DNA from: Lyophyllum atratum
Taxonomy: Eukaryota > Basidiomycota > Agaricomycetes > Agaricales > Lyophyllaceae
Assembly: GCA_014905825.1 (NCBI GenBank)
Contig: JACGCN010000026.1
Location: 372,001-436,000, forward strand
Direction: 5' to 3'
Length of the DNA: 64,000 bases
The position numbers and the translations under genes were made by a program. Shown piece after piece: positions 44,577 to 56,814 of the stretch. The notes under the pieces are model-generated. The model had not been told where the DNA came from. It did no database searches and saw nothing but the letters and a program-made list of their open reading frames with translations. Every line of letters starts with the position of its first letter. Within the stretch, counting starts at the first letter, position 1.

Positions 44577-47331
44577 TCATTTTGTTCCTGAAGAGATGTG
44601 TCTGTCAAGAAACTCCGTACACCACCGATCCAAGTTCTCGTTGAGATATCTCACGTCCTTCATGCCTCTCATAAGGTCCCGCCATTTCTTGAAGTTCAGA
44701 GGGCCGCGTGAGGCTTCAGCAACGCTCGGGTCGATGCAATTAATCTCTTTCGTTCGTCTTCGGAATCCTTCTTCTCTATAGACCGTCCATCGGCCGTAAT
44801 TCTCACCGCATTTGTCGAATGTGGAAACGAGGGGGTACCATGATTTGATCGCCGGTTGGCTGCCAGACGCTATGATCACAAGTCAGCATGCCATCGAGGA
44901 CAAAAAGATATTGAAACCTTACCCATGTCGCAAACGTACGCACCACATATCAAGTCCAGTTCGATCCCCGTCAGCTGGTCGTCGACGAAGAGCTCGCCCG
45001 TCTTGATGTCTTTTGCGGTGAACATCGTGTCTGGTGCTTCGTTCCAACCAGATGGACCATCTAATACCGCCCCGAAGCTGACGTTGGGCACAGTCAATCT
45101 CCAAACAAATCCACCTCGCATCAGCGCTGCCCGTGATGATGGTTGAGAGAAGATGGCGTCACGTTGCAAAACGTAGGCGTCATAATCCTTGTTGCCGAAA
45201 GTGTAATCCTTCGGACGAGTAGGCAACACACAGGGAGGGAATGGCCGCTTCTTGGCTCGGAGGATGGTTTTCGCAGACTGCAGGGTGTGGAAGTAGATTC
45301 CATACCTCAGAAGGTATTGGGCGATTTCGATTTCGGTCGAGTCATCTGGCAGCCTACATATCACCAATGCGTCTCTTGCATTCTGAACCGCGAGGTGCCA
45401 TTTGGTAGTCGCTGTCTGACCTAGGTCGAACATGTACCACACCTCGTCGTCTCTTGGACCAGAGAAGACTTTCCGGAAAAGTCGCAGCCTATGGGAGCTA
45501 GCGAGAGCCGCACGGCTTTCGTCGTTGACATCGCATGTGGTGGGTGGCGGAAGGCCCCGCTTGATGAGCTGCTGCATGTACTGTTGGGCGAGCTGAGCGA
45601 TGGGCCGATGTCTGTAGAAAGACAGCGTATGTGTCAAAGATTCTCCGAAAAACTTGAAGACCAGCTTCGCATCGGACTCGTTGGCCATTGGCGCCATGTA
45701 CGTCGGATAAGGCAAAGGTGGGAGGTACCCGTAGTACATACGTAGCGTTTCCAAAAAGTCTTGCTGCCAGCCGTCGCACATCAGCGCAAAGTTATTCCCG
45801 GAGTACTTCACGTCGTCGAAGCGTTCCAAGGTTTCGCCGTCGCTGTCTTTCCGTGGAATTCTTGAAGGACTCAGACACCTTGGATGTTCTGCGGGCATTT
45901 CGCTCAACAACGACTCCGATGGGTCGAAGGGGTCGTCGTCGTCGTATTCCTCGTCGTCGTCGTTCTCGCCCATCTCTGCGCAGCAATCCCATTCGTTCCA
46001 GAACGCGTCATATCTCTTTTGACTGCGGCTGAACCACCCAAGGGTCTCTTCTCGTTCTTGCTTTGGCACCTGGCACCTGACGAATTTGGTGCTGTCTTCC
46101 GAGTCCTCTTCCCATACGAAGACACTAGCGGACACAGTCGGCGGTTGTCTCATACGGTTCAATCTCTTCTGCCTAGCATCTGCAGACTCCCTTTGCAGTT
46201 TCAATTCGTTTGCCTTCTCACGCATTTCGAAATGGGAGTTGACGAAAGCGAGCCGTTCCGCTTTTGTTAGCGTCTTGTAGGGCGTATACGGATCGCGGGC
46301 AGGCGTCGAAGAAGGGGGCAATGTTTCTGTGTGATGAATGGCGATCGAAGACGTATAGGGAGGAGGGGCAAAGACTTTCAATAAGGGATCGCGTGCGTGG
46401 TGGTCTTTCCACTGGTACCATACGGGGACGCCGAGCTGATGGAGCCAGAGTATGACCTCGTAATTAGAGACATCAACGAACGTTCCCACTCTCCGGGTGT
46501 ACGGACTGAAGTCGCAGATGCAGGAGGTCGCGATGGCATCGAGTAACGGAAGATCAAAGCCTTCATGTGCGAGGATCGACTGCCATCGAGGTAGCCGCCT
46601 GTTCTTATTTGACATCGCAATCACATACGACAGTAAGCCCGTCCATGTCAATATCCACTCTCGAGCGCGGTATATATGAAGTTTAGCTTGTTCATGGCAC
46701 TTGAATTCGGCATGATAACCCAGTGCTCGAGGAAAAAATGGTAAGATGGCGGGCATGGTATGGACCTTCCGGATTGCAGTAATTGCTTGAAGCAAAACGG
46801 ATTCGAGGTGCTCCCATTTCTCGGCGACGTCGAGTGGTAGACGATACCCACCGCCGTCACCGACGGGCAGGCGAGGAGGGATGTGATGCAGACGTTCGAG
46901 GAGCGCGCCTATCAACGGAGGACTCAAGGGCGTGAACGCGACCCAGCCGTATTCTTGCGTCCACCATTCCGGGTTCTTGTATTCTCCGTTGAGCGCGTTA
47001 TCTCTGCGGAAGAACAACTTGTAATGGTATCTTTTGTCGTCGGAGATGGGGACATCAACCGCACGATTCGAGTTCGGAGAATAATAGGTTGTATTCCCTC
47101 TGTGCGTGTATCCGCCGTATGTTTTGTCCAGGCTGTGAGATATAAATCAATGACAGTTACAAAGAGACGGCGATGAAGACTGGCTTACAGTGTAGGAAAG
47201 CGTTGAACCTCGCCGTTCGCGTCGATAACTTGTCTATCATCGTCTCTATGTCGCATCAGCGTATCATGCATATCCTGCTGACGAGCAATCCGATCCTGTA
47301 TTATCCACGCGGCCGTATGGTGAGAACTCAT
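44577..47331 (-). CDS. Large uncharacterised Agaricomycete protein
   Basis: Three minus-strand exons (47331-47189, 47132-44923, 44869-44577) join in phase to about 880 aa. Family-like blocks are GYTHRGNTTYYSPNSNRAVD, WWTQEYGWVAFTPLSPPLIG, LPLDVAEKWEHLESVLL, MPAILPFFPRALGY, VGTFVDVSNYEVILWLHQLG and VPVWYQWKDHHA, then an acidic stretch (ENDDDEEYDDDD) and a C-terminal region with WYMFDLGQTATTKWHL and WTVYREEGFRRR. I know this as a repeated, unnamed family in mushroom genomes, with no assigned function and no visible enzyme motif or membrane segment. It is single-copy in this window and uninterrupted. Upstream lies module copy B. The setting among transposon-associated genes suggests it may be carried by a mobile element, but no element ends were found. 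Confidence 0.8.
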
Positions 47332-47359
47332 GGTCGAAATAGGTGGGTGGAAATAGCTG

Positions 47360-47555
47360 CGTGTGGGATGTCCCAAAACTCAGCAAGTGATGCTTGTGAA
47401 TGAAATCAAGATGTAGGTATGATAACAGTGGGATGTCCCAACACGCAACGCGATGTGAGGATGATAACACTGTGAAAGGTTGAGTGTGGGATGTCCCAAA
47501 ACACAACACGTAACGGTTCGGAATGAAAGGAGCGGATGAAATGAGCGGATGAAAT
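47360..47555 (-). promoter_or_regulatory. Shared upstream module, copy B
   Basis: Three TGGGATGTCCCA boxes (plus-strand about 47366, 47428, 47489) precede the gene at 47331. The intervals contain ATGAAATCAAGATG and GGATGATAACACTGTGAAAGG, matching copy A in order and spacing. The nearest box is about 35 bp from the start codon. A promoter role is inferred from position and repetition only. Confidence 0.6.
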
Positions 47556-47559
47556 GAGC

Positions 47560-48433
47560 GGCTGAGTGAATTCGAAAAGGTACTAACAAGTGATCGACAA
47601 ACTCCGAAAGTTGAAGTTGCCAACGACTCCCGGGAGCAGAGGAGAGCAGAGGCTGGCACTGAGATGATGTGCCAGGAACCTGGCAGTTGAACTTGAAGTC
47701 AGGAACAGTGGCACTGATCGGCACTTACCAGTTCGGAATGAGCCTGAGTCTGGACTTGGCCGCACTCGGACTCGGAACCGGGAAGAGTGACTTCAACAAG
47801 TTTTGACTACTACTACTACTAGTACTACTGAGCCAGGGGCAATCCAACCACGAAACGGGAGCTCCCGATCGTGTGTTCCGACTCGAACTCCGAGTTGTTC
47901 GACAGGCGACTAGAGAATGCCCTATTGCTTGTAGAACAGGGATCGCTTTACAAGCATCATAGTAAGTCCTCGGAGGCGTTTTGCTAGAACCGATTTTGTT
48001 CATTGACTTGCATGTACGTAGTACGGAAACCCCACAGGTTCCTCGTCGGGACCGCCCGTGGGTAATATCACTATCACTATATTATTTTATGGTAGCTCCC
48101 AATCGGACTCGGACTACGTTCATATGACATAGCGACTAGGGATTGCCCTATTGCTTGTAGAATGTTGATCATTTGACGACCGCAAGTGAACCATGAATAG
48201 GCCCATAGTAAGTCTTCTTTTCAGCACCCAACTTGTTCATTAATGATCATGTTCATTCAAAAGCGGTAGTGAAACACAACTGTCATGCTCGCTGACACTG
48301 CAACTAGGGTATCTCTGCCACCTTTAGGTCAACATCCACAGCAGTGATCCCTTCAACCTACTCTAGGTGTGGTGTGGGTAGATTTGCCTTAGAGATGATC
48401 AGAATTCTTGCGGAAGTCATACTACGGAGCTAC
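47560..48433. other. Intergenic, simple repeats
   Basis: Contains GGAATGAAAGGAGCGGATGA/AATGAGCGG duplications (about 47520-47565) and an ACTACTACTACTAGTACTACT run near 47805-47830. The sentence-like word CCCTATTGCTTGTAGAA occurs twice (about 47918 and 48147), with similar surroundings on both sides, a diverged direct duplication of about 100 bp. No gene is seen. Confidence 0.5.
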
Positions 48434-49562
48434 TCACTGGTTCCACCAATCAAGCAGCCCTTGGCATTCCTGTTCGAAATCGTCGAAGAGATCCAAAATG
48501 GATTGATAAAAACCCTGCGATGCTAACAATGCATCGTATCTTGAAAACGAAGGGAAAGAGGAGAGCGAGTGCAGAATCTGTGAAGCGTTAAGTAGCGTAG
48601 CAAAGAATGGAGGTAAAGCGTCCACCTGAGTCGCGACATAGGCAATCGATGGCAATGTAACTCGAGCTTCGCCTTGGACACGCTGAACGTAATGCTGCGT
48701 TCTTGGATTCTGGAAGATGTGTCGGTAGGCCTGTTGATAGTGATGAATGAAATGTGATGACGCCGGAGAAGGAAAGGGGCATTACAGTCACAAGTAGGGA
48801 GCTGCGAAACAAACCCTCCCATACATTGTCTGGATCGTAGAAATAATTCTGATAAATAAAGATCGGCCAATGCTCGGCTGCATTTGCCACTCCCACCGGG
48901 CCAGATGTGCGAAGCTCCTCCTGAACACTAAGGCGCGATCATGGTTTCAATTATCGATGAAGTCTTGCAAGTGGTATGTGATCGACTTACTAAGGGTCTG
49001 ACCAGTCCAAATGAGCGGGACACAACAAAGCACCAGTAACCGCATGACCAAAACCACGAGTTTTCTTCACACTAGGGTCAAGGCGCGCACGGAGAGTAAC
49101 TCCAGGCGGGGTGATCCACTCGAGAATATTACCCTTCATACTCTTAACGTCATCCAACGTTATCAGAGCGACTCCGCTTTGCAGCTGTGACAACGTCAAC
49201 GATTGGCAGATCATCGCAACCCGGAATCATGAGTACTCGCCATATGAGCAATGCACATAATCTCGCTCTCAGAGCCGTTGATCAAACACGCTTCGAGGTC
49301 AGGGACCATGGAAAGAAGTTGACGATACAAGTTATATTCACGCTGCTCACTGTAAGGGGGTCAAAGCACTCTTTATTCAAGTCATGCTGATGATATTATA
49401 GATACTGGTACTCACTTCGGTGGAATCTTTGAGTCAAAGTTCGTAGTAGCACCGTCCACCGAAATCTTAACACCCCTGACCAAAAGTGTGTGCACGTCGT
49501 AGAAGGCATGAACAGTCCGACCAAAATGGCAACCATACTGTGCAAGAGGATTTCTTGGGAAA
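48434..49562 (-). CDS. DUF6698-like protein, paralog 2 (5' end unresolved)
   Basis: Minus-strand exons repeat the architecture of the gene at 41743-42889: FGRTVHAFYDVHTLLVRG, REYNLYRQLLSMVPDLE, LEWITPPGVTLRARL, AVTGALLCPAHLDWSD, EHWPIFIYQNYFYDPDNVWE, AYRHIFQNPR, LPSIAYVATQ and LLDWWNQ followed by a stop. Intron positions match the paralog. One junction, after IMCIAHM (about 49249), has a GC donor (GCGAGT) where the paralog has GTATGT. N-terminal exon(s) upstream of 49562 were not placed. No frameshift is seen in the exons read. The two copies lie about 5.6 kb apart on the same strand with the large protein gene between them, which suggests an old local duplication. Function unknown. Confidence 0.7.
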
Positions 49563-50728
49563 CTGCACAGTGAAGTTCAGGATAGTGAATTTTCAGTATG
49601 AAATACCAAGACTCACATCCTCCCGGATTTCCTCACCCAAGAAAGAACATCGCACACTTGGGGGTTGGCAGAACGCCCAGAAGCAACTGAGGGCTGACGC
49701 CTCAACACAGAGGAGTTGGGTTGGGGTGGCATCAGTGGAGTCGTAAGTTAATACAGATGGTGGGTGCTCGAAGTAGCTGATGGATGAGTCCGAGACGGCA
49801 TCTATATTGCTCCCTAGTGACCTCAGGCCCTCGTTTCCTTGAAGCCGCAAAGACTGGAGAGCAAATCGCTTAGTGACCCGGTTTTGCTAAAACGGGTACT
49901 TTGCGAACAAACCAGGAGGAGTGGTTGCATATGGTACCGGTACAGCGGCCGCAGGACTACAGGATCGGGGGCCGCCATTTCCGAAATAGGATAGTTTGTG
50001 TCCTTAACAAGAAAGGAGCAGAAGGTGCTGTGCTGGTCTTGGCGAAGCAATGGGAGCATTTGCCACCGAAACAAGCTAAGCTCCGCTCCTGCGACTCCCA
50101 ACTTCGGTTCAAATTCGCCGTTGACAGGAACAAACCCAGGGACTCTGAGAAATTGGAGATTCGTTTCCAGGGTCAAGTCTGATTCCTCAGGCTGTAGCCC
50201 AGGGCGCACTACCTTTCATGAAACCAAATGAAGGAATTCCTGGAGCCAAAAAGTGAAAAGTGACAATGAAGTCTGCCGACCGTGTAGTCGCGCAACAGAC
50301 TGAAGGCCCGGGCATGCTACTAAGACCACCATGATCCAAATCTAAAGTTTCGACTCTGGCTGTGGCCGTCTGTGTTACCGTCTGCCCTTAGAATGTGGTC
50401 TCAAGTTAGCGATCAGTGCCACTAGTATGATTGTCATGAAGTATCAGACTAAGCGAGAGCGGGGACTCGGAAGCGCAACTCAGAAGGCAAAAGACGATAT
50501 ATTTGTATACATGGCATAGCGTATCAACGAACGAGAATGAGAATGAGAATGGAACGACAACGATGAAAGGAATGAAAATCCGAGTTGGAGGCAAGGACAG
50601 TAATCTGGAGGTAATTCCGAGTTGTATCGTGATTTAATCATATCGTGTTTGAAATTGTGACGCAAGTTACTATACCCAGGGCACCCATGACTTGGCGTCC
50701 AAGCACATAGCATGGCCGCCTACTTACT
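49563..50728. other. Intergenic with a short hairpin
   Basis: Probably holds the missing 5' exon of the DUF6698-like gene. A hairpin ACCCGGTTTT-GCT-AAAACGGGT lies at about 49877-49899. Short frames at 49823-50231 on both strands are unconvincing. Confidence 0.4.
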
Positions 50729-53700
50729 CTAGCCATCTAAATCCGAGTCTTCGTCTCCATCAGGATCGAGGAAACGGAGGTCGTACTCGGACTCGTCAGA
50801 GTGTGACCAATTGTCATCGTGGTCAGACAGCGAGTGTTCCGACTTTGCGCCATCGTCCGAATCACTATCACCACGCTCTGAAATAGGCGGGCTGTCAGGT
50901 TCGCCAGTCTCTTCGACTCGGAAAGTACCAGTGACTGTATCGTTTGGAAAGGCTTCAGCATTCTCCTCCGAGTCTTCAAGTTCTCCATCCAAATTAGTCT
51001 CGGCACCATTCCCATCAGAGCTACCGTGACTAAATCTTCCACCGGTCGCCGGAGAAGCATATGTGTGACCAATGCCGACCCCCCAGTGATAGCGTATCGC
51101 TATATCTCTATCGACAAAACTGAAAAGACATGTGAATAATCAGCTGGGGATTCATTGTCGAGAGTACTTACCGTCCCACAAAGTATGACTTGAAATCGAG
51201 TCGGTCTTGAGCGCAGTGAGAAAGACCATGGTCCGCAGTTGAATAAACCCGGCCCAGGTGGAAAGACGGGATTAAGTGGCATCCCCGCAACACGTCACCC
51301 GGATCCACAAAGTCGTAAGAGAATTCATCAGTGACGGTCGAGAATTCTAGCTGGTCCAGTTGTCGTGAATCCCAGCCCCCCGCCCGACGAAGATCGTACC
51401 ATCGGACCCAAATGAATTCGATACGGCGTGGCCGATAGTCTCCGTTCCCACTCCCGATATAGATGACATTGGCATGATAGATGCCCAGAACTTTGGCGTA
51501 CCAGAAAGGGTGCGCGTCAGATGAACGTGCTTCTGAATCGAAGTCTGGATTCAGCACCATGATGTTAGACTTGTGGGATCGAGCGTTGATCACATCGTCT
51601 CCACGGCGAATGTCATATCCCGTGAAGTTGACGCGCATTGTCGCATGACCATAGATCCGATCGCTGTGAAAGGCGACGAGTTCCCAGTCTTCAGCGGCTC
51701 CACTTCCAGATGTGCTTTGCTCCAGGTCCAGCAATGACTTTATGCGCGGGAGCAGGTGCTTCTTAAGTTTTGGTATAAATCCCTATTATGACCTTGGTAT
51801 CAGTACCAACAGAAGGGAAGGCAAGTCTGGTTCAAAACCTTTATGGCAGGGTCCCCATCATTCCTCCGTATGAACATACCGATATGTTCAGGGGTATTTT
51901 CAGACTTGCCTATCTTGTGGTGCACCTCAGGACACGGGCCGCCCAGAGAGACTTCATCCTCCTTGGATCGCACTTTGCGGACGGGAAAGTTCTTTGCACG
52001 GATACGCCGAATACGGGTCTGCCGGCGTTCTATTTGTGTTATCTGCTTGATATAATGTTTCCGATCGGTCCGACGGTACCTCGCCTTTGGAGTTCGATGT
52101 TCAAGCTCACCCTGTTCATAGTTCAGGCGTACATTTGGAAAAAAGAATGTATAAAGGAGATGCTGCACACACCAGCTCAGTACTATAGGAGTCACATGTA
52201 CCATAGAGGCGTATCATGCCAGGATAGTCAGCGAGTGCATGGAACTTGTACGTTGCCATATTGAATGCTCTCTTCCTCCGTCGGGCTGATTGGGGGGGCT
52301 TCGCCGAGGCAGATGTCGATTCCACGCTCGTGTCCTTTGATGTGTCAGACGCGTCCTTTCCTGCACGTGTCTTCGCTTCCCTTCGCTTTCGTGCTTCGAA
52401 TTCCCGGGGAAGTTCGTAGGTCGTGTATGCAGCACACGTTTCGTTTTCGAAGCGGCGGAATGCGTTTCCCAATGACACCGTGACGTCTTCGAAGATTTTG
52501 AGTGTCAAATCTGTGTGCATGCGGAGTTTGGCGAGAGTGTGCCAGTGTGCACATTCAAAAAGCAAATTTTGGACAATTTCATCGTGCGGTTCTGGGAAAA
52601 GGCCTTCGAAGACAGGCATTGAACACTGTACGAGAACAGTTAACGAACGCTTTCATTCTATAATGTCGATGTGACGTACTTGGAGGAGGTCCTCATAGTC
52701 CCGCGCAGCCATCTTTTTCAACTCAGATGCATTTGCGGAAAATTTCCGTATAACACCTTGCCCAAAGCGGGGTACCTCACGGTATCTTGTATTGTAATCA
52801 GCAACGGACCTATCTTGGGCAAAAGGGGGACAATTACCTTCGGTCCATTTCATTTACCAGTAAGCTGTTTATAGCATGGAGTATCCGAACCAGTTGGATA
52901 AACAAAGCTCTCCAGACACCCAACTCGAACTCATGGAGAAGATCAACCACCAGCATCGAATATAGATTGAAGTCCAAGTCAGACAGCCGTTTTGAGAAGG
53001 CATTCTGTGTCGATGCTCAAGGTTTGAAGTACTCTGGGAGCTAAAATTCACGTACCGCAGAAGGTAGAAGCGACGCGGGCTTCAACAGGTTCTCCACCAC
53101 CTGGCTATTCACAGCGTACTTCTTGTCGTATATGTGTGAGCGTGCATCTCCTAAAATTTTCTTGTGTGCTTCATCGTCCACGCGCACATGGGAAGTACGG
53201 ATCCTCATGTCCGACTCCATCCCAATGTTAGGGATGAGAGCCATCGAGATCAGGCACCGCGGGCATGGGCAGTTCCCGCGGTTTCGAATCCCAGCAATAA
53301 GAACCCTGAAAATGGAAGTAGCCATTCGTTCGTGAGTAACACCGTTAGAAAGACGCATGTAGATGAACAGACTTCTCTGGATAGTCTGCGGAGTAGGTAA
53401 ATATTCTTGGATAAATACGACGCGTCACTCCGTCACTACAACAAATCAAGATTCCATGCCTCCATGCATAAATGAAGTCATCGTCTAATAGAATCTCCCA
53501 TTGCGCGTGAAAGACTTCGCGATGAAGATGTTTTAGCAGGTCCTTGCTTAACTTCTTCCCCCCAGAACGCTCCGTGAAGAAATCCTTGAAAGAATCTGGC
53601 AGCTACCCAGTCGATTCAAAGTAAGAAGGAGTACAATTTAAATGGAATGAACCCACCTTCTGAAAGTAGGCGATATGATTTGATAGGTTTTGCGATGGCC

Positions 53701-55314
53701 GGCAGCGTTGGTACTTAGAGTTGTTTCCGAAGAACATATATGCAGGCCATAGTTTTGCATGTCCAAATGACGTGATGTGGGTAGCGTCCGACCAGAACAT
53801 GAGGGATGCAATCGCCCGAGGTGCATTGCACCCAGGTTCTCCTGGCGATTCAAGAAGCTCCCGATGAGAATCCAGGAATGCCTTGGATGTATACATTTCG
53901 CCATGGATCCGAATTTCCTCATGAGTTCCTGCTGGCTTCCAAAGGAGCTCGTAGGGTGCGTAATAAAACCGTTCGCCACTGGGGTTACAAGAAATGCGTT
54001 CTTTTATCACAGATACGATGGAGCGATGATAGAGCTCTCCGACGAGGAAAGATTCAGAGCCGGAATTTTTCATGCGCTGATGAAACGGCACGCGTATAGT
54101 GATTGCGGAGCGCCTCCAACCCTCGTCTTCGTCCAACCATTCGACTTGAGGGTCGTGTTCATCTAAATCTTGTGCATTGGCTGCTAGCGTAGTATTGACT
54201 TTGGACCAGTTCGTACGACGTATATCATTTGGGTCGAAGTCAGGATGGCCGATGATATCCAAAAGCGACTTGAAATCTCCCTGTGACTTCTGCGAGCCTT
54301 TGTTCCAGTACCACTCGCCGAGAGTAAATGAACTCTTGTTTGGGTATGGAAAGAAAGCACTAGTGTCATCCGGAGTAGGGCATTGTGTTGGTTCATGCGT
54401 CAGCGGAAGTTCACTGAGTTCTGATGGTGGGTCGATCAGGTTGTTCAGAGTGAGATTTGCATCAGGGTCATTTTCTGGAGGGTTCGGGCCATAGAATCGG
54501 CGATAAATATTGTATAGATTACTTGGGGTGGAGAAGTGGCGAAGGACCACTGTAGCGTGAGCAGGTGAATTATTTGGAGGTTGTGGCACCAGGGGCGGCA
54601 TTTGGGGCATTGGCACCGGCACTGAGATAGGCGCGCAGCGAGTAGAAGTGGCGTCAGTCCAGCAGGAATACATCGTTGATACCACTTACCAAGTGGAGGA
54701 GGGGGCTGGGGTAACATGTCACGATAGCGCTTTGGCGGTTGGCGATTTGTTCTTCTTGGGCGCCTCTGGGCCAAAGTTAGACCGGTGTCATCTTGCAGGC
54801 GATCATCGGTGGTCTCCTCGCCATCCACTGGCATTCCTGTACTCTCATCATCGCCGCCACGGAGACAATTGTCCGATGCTTCCTGCATAGAAAAGTTTAG
54901 TCCTTCCATAAAACCCAGCCATCTAAGTGATAGTATGTACCAAAACAGGTGGTGGTTCGACTTCCCTCACCGTAGTAGAGTTCGATGCATGATTTTCTCC
55001 TCCCTGCCAGTTTGGGAGCATGGAGAGGTCATCCTGTAATCGGGTCATTTTAACAAGTCCGGCCGCAAATAACCGGAAGCACATACTGCTGTGGAAGGCA
55101 ATGCAGTTCGAGCTTTTTTGCGCTGTTCAAAGAGCTCTCTTGCGATCGATAATACACCATGCAAGCGTTTCTTGCTAGGGACACAGCTTCTTTTGTGATA
55201 ATTTAGTGCCGCCACGGTAGAAAACTCCCTGCTACAGCTCGCATGATCACAATGAAAACTTGAAAATGTAGAATGCAAGTCGGCCTCACGCTCCGCGGCC
55301 GTAGGAAGCAGCAT
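50729..55314 (-). CDS. Plavaka-family transposase with N-terminal C2H2 finger
   Basis: About ten minus-strand exons spread over 4.6 kb. Exon 1 (55314-55087) has a C2H2-like finger, FHCDHASCSREFSTVAALNY then HKRSC. Exon 3 carries RRPRRTNRQPPKRYRDMLP. The transposase core starts in the exon ending at 53650: FTLGEWYWNKGSQKS, then ERFYYAPYELLWKP, LMFWSDATHITSFGHAKLWP and FGNNSKYQRCRPS. It continues with DSFKDFFTERSG, ILLDDDFIYAWRHG, SADYPEKSLFIYMR, NRGNCPCPRCLIS, VDLLHEFELGVWRALFIQ, the HALADYPGMIRLYGTCDSYS block and GELEHRTPKARY. A long acidic tail ends at 50729. These follow the basidiomycete Plavaka (CACTA-like) order. Introns are GT-AG. I see no stop in the core, but the joint between exons 2 and 3 is out of phase as I read it. 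Element ends were not found. Confidence 0.85.
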
Positions 55315-55519
55315 GGCTGGGAAGTCAGTGAAAGAGCAGTCCGCACAAGTATCCAGAGTCGGCTGAGTCACGGCAGGCTGCTAGTAAGTGCTGTTTCTCC
55401 AGGCGCGGTTTCGGAATGGCTGGACACACTCGGAGGTCCCAGTCGAGTCGTGCGGACTCGCCACTTCAAGTTGTAGCCAATTTGAGATAGGCAAATGAGC
55501 GAATTAACGATGATTAAGA

Positions 55520-55565
55520 TTATGTGGTAGTCGCGTATGGGATTTCCCAACAAATCGCGGCGTAA
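55520..55565 (-). promoter_or_regulatory. Possible single box of the shared upstream module, copy C
   Basis: GTATGGGATTTCCCAACA at about 55534 resembles the TATGGGATGTCCCAACA box of copy A, and CGCGGCGTAAGGATGGAAGA follows where copies A and B have CGCGATGTGAGGATGATA. It lies about 220 bp upstream of the Plavaka start. One box only, with a mismatch, so weak. Confidence 0.3.
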
Positions 55566-55569
55566 GGAT

Positions 55570-56331
55570 GGAAGAGGATATCACAGGCTGCACGGGAGAG
55601 CTCAGCCACCATATCTCGATTGGTATATGTATAAATCACGCCCGAAATTACGGTTCGGCCGCCCTCTTTTCGACTATTTACCATTATAGTATAATTCTGT
55701 CCTATTCCGATGTCCAAAAATGTCCCTGACGATCGTCAGGGCCTATGATTGTTATTGCCTTCAACCCTTAATACTCACTGCCAGTGAGTTGTATGGTCTT
55801 GAGTAACTTTTTCCTGCTGACTCGGAGCGTCCGAGCCAGAAAACTCCCAATATCTCTCGCACTATGATCAAAATTTGATGCGGCAAATCTCCCCGAGTCA
55901 ATCTGTAGTTGGCCTTTCACACTGAGACTCAAATTGGACTGGAAGCAAACCAAAGAACGCGTTCACCCGTGACTGATGACTTTGGGAAGCGGTGGTGCAG
56001 TCGCACACCATGTCGCAAGTGTTTAAACCAAATGATCCACCTGCTTATTCACCCACTGTGCTGTACAAAATGATTGAATTTTTTTTTGGTAAACTGCGAC
56101 GTTTCTACTATAACACCTTACACAACATCAGCTCAAATCGAAATACACAACCAGGGTAAGAATTAATACAAATGCGCGACCAGCCGACCAGCGTCTACAG
56201 GCAATAAAGGTAAATGTCCAAACAAGAATACAGCACGCGTAACGGGCAGGTGGAATGCTGAATGTACGTATAAGTTGAATGTTGATCTATTGAAAGACGG
56301 TTTGAAAGATGCTCACGAAGCAGCGACGAAA
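55570..56331. other. Intergenic
   Basis: No gene is seen. An inverted repeat ACTCACTG-C-CAGTGAGT lies at about 55780-55796. This could be a transposon end or a chance hairpin. Confidence 0.4.
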
Positions 56332-56814
56332 TCACAACGATTTCGAGGGGCAGCAGATGTGGGGGTTCGCATCGTAATCCTGCTTGATCTTCTTAACAAT
56401 TCTGAATTGCGCTTGTGCTATGGTCGCGTCGATGTGTGCAAGACTCTCGCCATGGGTCCCGATAGAGTTTGCAAGACGCGTCAAAGTCAAGGCGAGCTTT
56501 GCCTCCGTCAACCTGTGCGCGACGACTACGTCTGTGTACCGGCGGCAGTCTGGCCGATGGCGCTGTTGTTCCTGTGCGGATGAGGACGGAATCACAGCAC
56601 GCTTGATCTGAGTACTGATAATCGCGGCTCCACGATTCGCTGAATCCGGAGTAGGAGGCTTGGTAAAGAGATTCAGCACTGGGTCGATCGGACAAGCGCT
56701 TGAAAAACCTACATGATATGACGAAGAGGTCCGGATTTTGTGCTCGGGCATAGGCGAAGGTGTGCGTGAAATGTTGCTAGTGTCATGGAACATTCTTTTC
56801 AATGGCAGAGACAT
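56332..56814 (-). CDS. Hypothetical protein, 160 aa
   Basis: One minus-strand frame from the ATG at 56814. The first 90 residues are Ser/Pro/Thr-rich. The rest looks like an amphipathic helix pair (VVVAHRLTEAKLALTLTRLA, then LAHIDATIAQAQFRIVKKIK), possibly a coiled coil. No family is recognised and no introns are needed. It diverges from the gene at 57552. It may be a real small gene; length and helical pattern are the only support. Confidence 0.4.
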   Translation of the reverse strand: MSLPLKRMFHDTSNISRTPSPMPEHKIRTSSSYHVGFSSACPIDPVLNLFTKPPTPDSANRGAAIISTQIKRAVIPSSSAQEQQRHRPDCRRYTDVVVAHRLTEAKLALTLTRLANSIGTHGESLAHIDATIAQAQFRIVKKIKQDYDANPHICCPSKSL

